DNA of 64,000 nucleotides from the NCBI RefSeq assembly GCF_900094565.1, contig NZ_FMAF01000023.1:30817-94816 (forward strand), written 5' to 3'. Below are positions 43,915-50,661 of the stretch, piece after piece; the first letter of the stretch is position 1, and each line of letters begins with the position of its first letter. The notes under the pieces are model-generated. The model was not told the origin of the DNA and did not search any database. It was given only the letters and a program-made list of their open reading frames with translations. Made by a program: the position numbers and the translations under genes. The stretch comes from Martinezella lusitana (lineage in GTDB: Bacteria; Pseudomonadota; Alphaproteobacteria; Rhizobiales; Rhizobiaceae).

Positions 43915-44988
43915 TTATTTCGAAAGATCGATCAGGATCTTTAGATGGGTGCCGGCCGGATCGAGCAGGACATCGAAACCCTCCTTCACCGCCGTGTCGA
44001 GCGTGATGCGCTTGGTGACGATCTTGGTCGCCGGCAGCAGGCCCGAGGCGATCAGGCGGATCACGCGCGGCCAGTAATGTGTCGGATAGGCCCAAGAGCC
44101 CTTGACCTCGAGGTCGCGGAACGTGACCTGGAACCAGTCGATCGGGTTTTCGTGCGGGTGCAATCCGGTCTGGACGACCACGCCCTGTTTGCGTACCGCA
44201 TCGACGCAGGCCTTGAGCGCATGTTCGTTGCCCACGCATTCGATCGCCACGTCGCAACCGACCTGTCCCTCCGTCTGCGTGCGGACGACATCGCCGACGT
44301 TGTCGCGCTTAGGGTTGATCGTGATGACGTCGGGCAGCACGCTCTTGGCCAGCTCCAGCCGGGCATCGTTAAGATCGGAGACGAAGAGCTGCGCGGCACC
44401 GGCCGCGTGGGCGGCGAGCAGGGTCAGCATCCCGATCGGCCCGGCGCCGGTGACGAGAACGCTGTTGCCGGCGGTCACGCCGCCGCGGTCGCAGGCATAG
44501 ACGGCAACCGCCGTCGGTTCGACGAGTGCGGCCTCCTCGTCGGTCATCTCGTCCGGGATCTTCTGGACATTGTATTCGTTGACCATGGCGGCTTCCGCCA
44601 TGCCACCGCCATCCCAGCTCAGTCCCACCAGCGCCAGCTGCGTGCTCAGATGGAAGAGGCCGCGATCGGCGAAATAGTCGCCCGATCTCGGCATGACCAG
44701 CGGCTGGATCGAGACGCGATCACCGACGGCGACCGACGTCACGCCCTCGCCAACGGCCTCGACGACGCCGCCGAACTCATGGCCGAGGACCTGCGGGCCG
44801 TGCGCGCCGGTGAACGGATGCGGCTCCTTGGGAATGAAGATCGGACCGTAGCTGTATTCGTGAAGATCCGTTCCGCAGATGCCGACGAAGCGGTTGCGCA
44901 CGAGAACCTGTCCCGGCCCCGGCTGCTTCGGCTCGGGGATGTCGTCCAGCCGCAAGTCCTTGGCTGCATGAAATCTGAGTGCGCGCAT
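43915..44988 (-). CDS. Zinc-dependent dehydrogenase, 2,3-butanediol dehydrogenase type
   Basis: This 357-residue medium-chain dehydrogenase carries the catalytic-zinc region VGICGTDLHEYSYGPIFIPK and GPQVLGHEFGGVVEAVGEG and the cofactor site VLVTGAGPIGMLTLLAAHAA. DLNDARLELAK follows, with an acidic residue that favours NAD. The start at 44988 has GGAGG four bases upstream; the frame runs further to 45072 through the promoter. It is the first gene of the sigma-54 controlled unit. It would oxidise a vicinal diol or secondary alcohol to a ketone, which the next enzyme could oxygenate. Confidence 0.88.
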   Translation of the reverse strand: MRALRFHAAKDLRLDDIPEPKQPGPGQVLVRNRFVGICGTDLHEYSYGPIFIPKEPHPFTGAHGPQVLGHEFGGVVEAVGEGVTSVAVGDRVSIQPLVMPRSGDYFADRGLFHLSTQLALVGLSWDGGGMAEAAMVNEYNVQKIPDEMTDEEAALVEPTAVAVYACDRGGVTAGNSVLVTGAGPIGMLTLLAAHAAGAAQLFVSDLNDARLELAKSVLPDVITINPKRDNVGDVVRTQTEGQVGCDVAIECVGNEHALKACVDAVRKQGVVVQTGLHPHENPIDWFQVTFRDLEVKGSWAYPTHYWPRVIRLIASGLLPATKIVTKRITLDTAVKEGFDVLLDPAGTHLKILIDLSK

Positions 44989-45024
44989 GTTTCCTCCATT
45001 GGCTGTCTTTGACAACAGGGGAGG

Positions 45025-45041
45025 AGCAATGCCCATGCCAG
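45025..45041 (-). promoter_or_regulatory. Sigma-54 promoter of the dehydrogenase/monooxygenase unit
   Basis: On the minus strand the sequence CTGGCATGGGCATTGCT matches the -24/-12 consensus YTGGCACGRNNNTTGCW at all defined positions but one. It ends 37 bases before the ATG at 44988. A sigma-54 activator is encoded just upstream. Confidence 0.8.
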
Positions 45042-45103
45042 CGGCGCGCGCCGGGGCGATGACTGATATCATTCAGCTTTTCGTGCCGGCAGCGGCGCGA
45101 CAT

Positions 45104-45142
45104 GCAACAGCTGCGGCGCAACAGCTGTGGCGGATGCCACAG
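45104..45142 (-). promoter_or_regulatory. Upstream activator repeats for the AcoR-like protein
   Basis: Two copies of GCAACAGCTG lie at 45104-45113 and 45118-45127 (14-base period). The inverted repeat CTGTGGC-GGAT-GCCACAG follows at 45125-45142. They are placed 63-117 bases upstream of the sigma-54 promoter, the usual distance for an enhancer-binding protein site. Confidence 0.6.
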
Positions 45143-45150
45143 TGTGGGGC

Positions 45151-47037
45151 TCAATGCGGGCGGTCTATGCCGAGCCGTCTCATGCGGCGGTGCAAGGTGG
45201 TGCGATCGATGCCGAGCCGGCGTGCGGCTTCGGATACATTGCCCTTGCAGGTCAGAAGCACTGCCCTGAGGTCGGCTTGATGGCTGTCTTCGCCGAGGAT
45301 CGCGGACATGCCCGACAGCTGGTCCGGCAGATCCGTCACCTCGACCAGACCGTCGTCACACAGCGCTGCGGCAAAGGCAATGGCATTATCGAGCTCGCGG
45401 ATATTGCCCGGCCAGGCATAGTGGAGGAGGAGCAGTCTGGCGGCACCCGAGAGCCGGAGAGGTCGGCCCTCCGTGCCATGCTTTTCGAGCAGCTGTTCGA
45501 GCAGCCAGGGCAGGTCCTCGCGCTCGCAGAGCGGCGGCAGCGTAAGCACCGCGGCGTTCAGCCGGTAATAGAGGTCTTCGCGGAACGCGCCGCCCGCAAC
45601 CATGTCGACCAGCGATCGATGCGACGCCGAAAGCACACGGAAATCGACCCTGCGGGGGACCGAGCCGCCAACGGGAAGGACTTCGCCTTCGGCCAGAACC
45701 CTGAGCAGCCGGCTTTGTGCGGCGTAGGGCATGTCGCCGATTTCGTCGAGGAACAGGGTTCCACCCTGCGCCTCCTCGACCAGGCCTTTGCGGCCCTTGG
45801 CGAGCGCGCCGGTAAAGGCCCCCGGCGCATGGCCGAACAATTCGCTTTCGATGAGCTGTTCGGGGATGGCCGCGCAATTGACCGCAACGAAGCGGCCGGA
45901 AAGCCCGCTCACCGTGTGAACGATGCGGGCCAGATATTCCTTGCCGGTTCCGGTCTCGCCCTGGATGAGGATCGGCAGCCTGCTCGACGCGAGTTTCGTC
46001 ACCTTGCGCCTGAGTTCGTCGACGGCCGGAACGTTGCCGCCCAGGCTGCTCATCGCCGGCTGTTGCCGGGACGGACGCGCAACAGGCACGCTCACCGTGC
46101 GCTGCTGCGGCTCGATGGCATGGGCATAGAGGGTCGACCCGTCGCGCACGGCGATCCGCCGGTTCTGCGGCAGGCTGGCGCGGGTGAGGGACGCGAGTTC
46201 GTCGAGCCCCGCTTCGAAGAAGTCGGTGACCGGTTGTGCGATCAGAAGCTCGGGCCTGCGCCAGTCGAGCCCGCGCGAGGCCGCAAGAAGCCGCGCGCCG
46301 CCATGGGTCATGCCGGTGATGCGGCCCGCGCCGTCGACGGAAATCGCCGCTTCCGGGTCGACGTCGAGGAACTCCGGTGCGCCGGCAAAGCGCAGCACCA
46401 GATCGTGACGGCTGCTGGCCATGAGGTTGGCGAGCTCGATGCGCCGCACCGTGGAAGAGACGAGATGGCGCGCCATGTTCTGGCTCGCCTTGAGGATCGG
46501 CGAACTCAGGAGCGAAATGTCGAGGACGGCGGCCAGGGTCCCTTGCGTGTCGTAGATCGGCGCGGCGGTGCAGGAGAGCGGCGTATGCGTGATATCGAAA
46601 TGGTCTGTCTGGTGGATGGTCAGCGCCTCGCCGGTGGCGATGCAGGCGCCGACGGCGCAGGTGCCGGCGCGGGGCTCGGCCCATTCGGAGCCGAGATAGA
46701 GACCCGCCTTGCGCAGGTTGTTGTTGAAGGACGGATCGCCCAGGAATTCGACGGTAACGCCCTGACGGTCGGAGAGCAGCAGCACATAGTTCTGCTCTGC
46801 AACCTGCCGGTAGAGCCGCTCTAGACCGGAGCGGGCGATGTGCACGAGGTCTTCCGCCTGCTGGCGATGTTCGCGCAGCCGTGTCTGCGAGACGATGACC
46901 GCCTCGCGCGCCTGTGCCGGGTCAAGCTGGTAGGTGTCCAGGCAACGTCGCCAGGATTCCACGACGATGGCGTCGCGCCCTGTATTGCTTCCCTGTCCGA
47001 CCCGCTCGATTTCCTTAACGTGATCCGCAAAATCCAT
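45151..47037 (-). CDS. AcoR-type sigma-54-dependent transcriptional activator
   Basis: This 628-residue enhancer-binding protein has an N-terminal ESWRRC-type signal region, a GAF domain (about 80-200, DRQGVTVEFLGDPSFNN and GTCAVGACIATGEALTI), and an AAA+ domain. Walker A is GETGTGKE, the sigma-54 contact loop is GAFTGA (HAPGAFTGALAKGRKG), and GGTLFLDEIGDM is Walker B. The Fis-type helix-turn-helix is at the C-terminus (EAARRLGIDRTTLHRRMRRL). The ATG at 47037 is preferred over the TTG one codon earlier. Its neighbours resemble the acetoin/butanediol family, so a ketone or diol is a likely inducer. Confidence 0.9.
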   Translation of the reverse strand: MDFADHVKEIERVGQGSNTGRDAIVVESWRRCLDTYQLDPAQAREAVIVSQTRLREHRQQAEDLVHIARSGLERLYRQVAEQNYVLLLSDRQGVTVEFLGDPSFNNNLRKAGLYLGSEWAEPRAGTCAVGACIATGEALTIHQTDHFDITHTPLSCTAAPIYDTQGTLAAVLDISLLSSPILKASQNMARHLVSSTVRRIELANLMASSRHDLVLRFAGAPEFLDVDPEAAISVDGAGRITGMTHGGARLLAASRGLDWRRPELLIAQPVTDFFEAGLDELASLTRASLPQNRRIAVRDGSTLYAHAIEPQQRTVSVPVARPSRQQPAMSSLGGNVPAVDELRRKVTKLASSRLPILIQGETGTGKEYLARIVHTVSGLSGRFVAVNCAAIPEQLIESELFGHAPGAFTGALAKGRKGLVEEAQGGTLFLDEIGDMPYAAQSRLLRVLAEGEVLPVGGSVPRRVDFRVLSASHRSLVDMVAGGAFREDLYYRLNAAVLTLPPLCEREDLPWLLEQLLEKHGTEGRPLRLSGAARLLLLHYAWPGNIRELDNAIAFAAALCDDGLVEVTDLPDQLSGMSAILGEDSHQADLRAVLLTCKGNVSEAARRLGIDRTTLHRRMRRLGIDRPH

Positions 47038-47040
47038 CAA

Positions 47041-47568
47041 TCACCGGCTCTCAAGGCCGCCTCCCGTGATCTTCCAGGAGATCATAGCCGCAATTGCGCG
47101 GGCTGCCTAATCTTTCGGCGCACTTCGACCTTCATCCGGAACCAGGCTTCCCTGGGCAAGATGGCGGAGCCAATTGCCGTTAGCGGCATCGTAAGGTCGA
47201 AGTAGGCTCGAAGTAACTCCTGTGTCACCCCCGTTGACCATCTCATCAGCGACGGCAACTTGGCGGAGTTGCTACGCCGTTTAGGCGGTAGACCATCCTA
47301 AGCAAGCCGGTGGACGCATAGCCCGCTCATCAAGGGAAGCCAGACATCTGATGGCGGGCGCCCGGCGGCAATCACCACTTTGGCCCTGAGTCCTTCAACC
47401 CCCGTAGGTACTGGTGCCTCTTATTGCTTTCACTGATTGACGGATCTTGAGTTCGGTCGGCACGAAGTCGACCTCCTCTCCGGTACCCGGACCGGTTGCT
47501 GCGGGATCCATTCGCGACCAGCTGTGAAATAGTCTCTTATAAAGAGCAGCCGGGATGCGACCGGACCG
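47041..47568 (-). other. Gap with a LacI-type C-terminal relic
   Basis: At about 47390-47510, minus strand, the sequence reads GTGEEVDFVPTELKIRQSVK, close to the usual LacI-family C-terminus (xxLPTELVIRxS). Upstream and downstream bases hold no further LacI sequence. The rest of the gap (47041-47380) shows no gene. Confidence 0.4.
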
Positions 47569-47945
47569 CTAGAGGCGCTCCGCGTTGGACGCGATACGCG
47601 CGAGGAGCTCTTTCAGTGTGGGCCTGCCGTGGTAATATAGCGCGGCGGTCCGCTCATACGCGCGTTCGTAAAGTCCGAAGGTATCGGGGTCGGAGAGGCT
47701 GAACGCCGGATTGCTGCTGATATCGCGATTGTCGAGCTTCGGGAAACGCCGGTCTTTGTGGGTGCGATATGCATCTGTACCGATGAATGCTTGAACGTCC
47801 GTTTGGTCCAGCAGGCAATAGACGTCGTAGTAATGCCCGAGGAAATTGGCAGGGAACTGTCCGGTTTCCTGCTGCTTGCGATATTTGGTGGACATGGTCT
47901 GGAGCTTTTCCACCAGGGTGTAACGAATCCCTTCACATCAACGGA
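47569..47945 (-). pseudogene. AbiEii/AbiGii-type nucleotidyltransferase toxin, C-terminal remnant
   Basis: The frame reads RYTLVEKLQTMSTKYRKQQE, FPANFLGHYYDVYCLLDQTD, VQAFIGTDAYRTHKDRRFPK and ends ELLARIASNAERL. This is the C-terminal part of AbiEii-type toxins (type IV toxin-antitoxin). The nucleotidyltransferase core with its GSxxxD motif is absent, and no AbiEi antitoxin is nearby. The first in-frame ATG is at 47913, but conserved sequence precedes it. It is a defence-gene relic. Confidence 0.8.
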
Positions 47946-48158
47946 TCCGATTTCGTTGACTGTGGGTCGTGATCTTTAAAAAAATGGCGTTGCAGCCAAG
48001 CGCGGGACGACTGCTTTGCGCCTTCATATCGGATGTTGATCCAGCAACAACCGCATCATGAAAGCGGACGTTATGAGGTAGCCCTTGAATGGGCCGATCA
48101 ATCGAACACCGTCTCATATTGTCGTGAACCTTGCGCGACTTTACAGGCCGCGATAAAT

Positions 48159-48171
48159 TGCACATTGTGCA
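48159..48171. promoter_or_regulatory. Small palindrome before the MFS gene
   Basis: TGCACA-T-TGTGCA is a perfect interrupted palindrome 54 bases upstream of the MFS start, a possible operator (GntR or LacI-type spacing). No regulator gene is adjacent, so this is tentative. Confidence 0.35.
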
Positions 48172-48224
48172 TCGCACCATGATCTGATCGCTGACCTGCC
48201 GGTTCGGACAAAGGAAATGCTCCA

Positions 48225-49460
48225 GTGAGAGGGACGGGTGTCGAAGAGTTCCGGGACGGGTGGCGGCTCGTGTTGGCCGGCCTGTGCGGGTCGTTGTTGG
48301 GAATGCCCGCCATCCCGTTCTATACGATCGGCGTCTTCGCGCCGATTTTTGCCGAGGAATTCGGCTGGTCGTTTGCGACCATCTTTGGCGGCTTGTCGTT
48401 GCTTGCCGGTTCCGTTCTGATCGTGGGTCCGTTTTTCGCGACATTGATCGACAGGCTCGGCGCGCGCACGGTGGCGTCGATTTCCCTGCCGTGCCTGGGC
48501 CTGAGCTATATGACTCTCGCGGCATCGAACGGCTCGGTGGCGCAATACTATCTGTCGTGGCTCGCCATAGCGATATGTGGGTTGGGGGCAACACCGGTCG
48601 TTTTCACGCGGGTAATCAACAGTGCCTTCGCCGAGCGCCGGGGGCTCGCCCTCGGCATCGTGTTGTCCGGAGCAGGCCTGTTTGCTTTTGCGGTGAAGCC
48701 GCTTGCCCAATTGTTGATCGAGATCGGAGGATGGCGCGTTGCAATTCTCGTTGTGGGCGCACTACCGGTTTTCATCGCATGCCCCTTGGTTTTTTGGGGC
48801 TTTGCCGGGTCGCAAAGCAAGGACGTTCATGTCAGGCCCGCCACGGGCCAGGACTTCGAAGGCATGATGGCCGGCCGGGCTTTCCTGTCTCGCTCGTTCT
48901 GGCTCCTCGCCATTGTCTTTATTCCGATGTCGCTCGCCGTCGCTGCGCCGCTGCCCAATATCGAGAACATCCTTCGTTCGCTTCGCCTGCCGCCCGGCGA
49001 TATCGTCCGACTCGCCTCTCTCGTGGGGATAGCGGCCGTTGCGGGCCGACTGCTTGGCGGCCTTCTGGTTGATCTTTTCTGGGCGCCTGCGGTAGGCACG
49101 GTCATCCTCACGATGGGCGCGGTATCGTGCCTTATCCTTTCACAAGACAGTGTGAGTTTCTCGACGGCCGCTATCGCGATCGTTTTGCTTGGGCTCACGT
49201 CCGGGATCGAGTTCGATCTGATGGCTTATCTGGTGGCCCGCTATCTCGGGATGCGAAGCTACGCAACGACCTACGCCACGCTGTACGGCATCTTCGTGGT
49301 TGGCGCCTTCGTGGGGCCTAGCCTGTTCGGCTACGTTTTCGACCGCACGGGCACCTATGCGGGCATACTTCAAGCCTGCGCGCTGCTGCTCGTCGGCGGT
49401 GCGCTCCTCATTCTTTTCCTGGGGCCGTATCCGGTCCGGAAAACCCAAACGTTCCCGTAA
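48225..49460 (+). CDS. MFS transporter
   Basis: This 411-residue inner-membrane permease has 12 predicted membrane segments. The N-terminal half reads FRDGWRLVLAGLCGSLLGMP and FYTIGVFAPIFAEEFGWSFA, like OxlT/monocarboxylate-type transporters. The loop 2-3 motif is DRLGARTVASISLPCLGLSY and loop 4-5 has FAERRGLALGIVLSGAGLF. Start is a GTG at 48225 with AAAGGAA upstream. It probably carries a small organic acid, but the substrate is open. The exported alpha/beta hydrolase follows 114 bases downstream on the same strand, so they may be co-expressed. Confidence 0.87.
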   Translation: MRGTGVEEFRDGWRLVLAGLCGSLLGMPAIPFYTIGVFAPIFAEEFGWSFATIFGGLSLLAGSVLIVGPFFATLIDRLGARTVASISLPCLGLSYMTLAASNGSVAQYYLSWLAIAICGLGATPVVFTRVINSAFAERRGLALGIVLSGAGLFAFAVKPLAQLLIEIGGWRVAILVVGALPVFIACPLVFWGFAGSQSKDVHVRPATGQDFEGMMAGRAFLSRSFWLLAIVFIPMSLAVAAPLPNIENILRSLRLPPGDIVRLASLVGIAAVAGRLLGGLLVDLFWAPAVGTVILTMGAVSCLILSQDSVSFSTAAIAIVLLGLTSGIEFDLMAYLVARYLGMRSYATTYATLYGIFVVGAFVGPSLFGYVFDRTGTYAGILQACALLLVGGALLILFLGPYPVRKTQTFP

Positions 49461-49574
49461 TATCATAGCGCCGTTTGCGGCTCCGGTGGCTTCTGTCGGT
49501 TTTACCTCTTTTAACCAGCCGCCTTGCAGCCGCTGCGATATCGTCCCGGTGGGTTTCCAACCTTGGAGGTAATT

Positions 49575-50330
49575 GTGAAACGAACAATCTGGGGATTTCT
49601 CGCCGCCATGATTATTGCCTCTCCTGTCGCTTCGTTTGCCGCCGACAAGCCTGTCTCGATCGTTCTGGTCCATGGCGCATTCGTTGACGGCTCCGGATGG
49701 CAGGCGGTCTTCGACCTCCTGACCGGCGACGGGTATGAGGTTCTGGTCGTCCAGAACCCGACGATCAGCCTCAGCGGCGACGTTGCAGCCACCAATCGTG
49801 TGATCGAGGCGGCGAGCAAACCGGTCGTCCTCGTCGGCCATTCCTATGGCGGAATGGTCATCACCGAGGCGGGCAATAATCCGAAGGTGCAGAGCCTGGT
49901 CTACCTTGCAGCCTTTGCGCCAGACGCCAAGGAATCGGTGGCATCGCTTGCCGAACAACCCGTGCCTGCGGGAGAGTCGGGAGCGCCCCTGCTGCCGCCG
50001 AAGGATGGCTACCTGCTGGTTGATCCCTCGAAATTTCCGACCGCTTTCGCAGCGGACGTCGATCCCACGATAACCGGCTTCATGGCCGTCGCCCAGGTTC
50101 CGTGGGGCCTGGAGGCGGTGCAGACCCCGATCGACAAGGTCGCGTGGAAGACCAAGCCCTCGCACTTCATGGTCACCAAGAAGGACATGATGATCCCGCC
50201 GACGTTCCAGCGAGCATTTGCCAAGCGAGCCGGTTCCACCACTGTTGAGATCGACAGCAGCCACGCGGTGATGCTCTCGCATCCAAAGGAGGTTGCAGCT
50301 TTCATCGAGAGTGCGGCAACCGCGAAATAG
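49575..50330 (+). CDS. Exported alpha/beta hydrolase
   Basis: This 251-residue hydrolase has a Sec signal peptide (VKRTIWGFLAAMIIASPVAS, cleavage after FAA). The oxyanion motif is VLVHGAFVDGSGW, the nucleophile elbow GHSYGG, and the acid/base end SSHAVMLSHPKEVAAFI holds the catalytic His. The GTG at 49575 is preceded by GGAGG five bases earlier; the longer frame to 49524 lacks such a site. It resembles periplasmic esterases of the PhaC-like salicylate/haloperoxidase group. It precedes the frameshifted ABM gene by 20 bases. Confidence 0.87.
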   Translation: MKRTIWGFLAAMIIASPVASFAADKPVSIVLVHGAFVDGSGWQAVFDLLTGDGYEVLVVQNPTISLSGDVAATNRVIEAASKPVVLVGHSYGGMVITEAGNNPKVQSLVYLAAFAPDAKESVASLAEQPVPAGESGAPLLPPKDGYLLVDPSKFPTAFAADVDPTITGFMAVAQVPWGLEAVQTPIDKVAWKTKPSHFMVTKKDMMIPPTFQRAFAKRAGSTTVEIDSSHAVMLSHPKEVAAFIESAATAK

Positions 50331-50350
50331 CGAACGGGGAGAAGCAGATC

Positions 50351-50655
50351 ATGTCTCATGTCAAGATCATGGCGACCTTGCTCGCCAGATCAGGCAAGGC
50401 CGGAGCTCTGGAGGCGCTGCTCTTCGGCATGGCGCCCCACTGCCGGATGGAACCAGGCAATCTGCGGTGGGATGTGTGGCGGACCAAGCGAAGGCCGACC
50501 GCTACGTGGTCGATGTATTCTACGTCGACAATGCCGCGGTCGCGGCGCACCGCGATACTTCGCGCTTCAAGGACTACCTGTCGAAGATAAACGACCTCGC
50601 CGAGCAAAAAGCCTTCGTCCTCGACCCAGCGCTGGTTGCCAACAAGAACGGCTAG
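50351..50655 (+). pseudogene. ABM-type putative quinol monooxygenase, frameshifted
   Basis: The frame from 50351 starts MSHVKIMATLLARSGKAGAL, then GMAPHCRMEPGNLRWDVWR, a normal ABM N-terminal half. From about 50482 the family continues in the frame one base earlier: DQAKADRYVVDVFYVDNAAV, HRDTSRFKDYLSKINDLAEQ and KAFVLDPALVANKNG. A missing base near 50477-50482 separates the halves. Joined, the length (about 101 residues) is that of the family. A second, intact ABM gene lies at 25077. Confidence 0.8.
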
Positions 50656-50661
50656 GGCAAT

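Noticed and set aside
45127..46824. 565-codon plus-strand open frame opposite the AcoR gene
   Set aside because: It is antisense to GAF, AAA+ and Fis domains with all key motifs and shows no protein family features.
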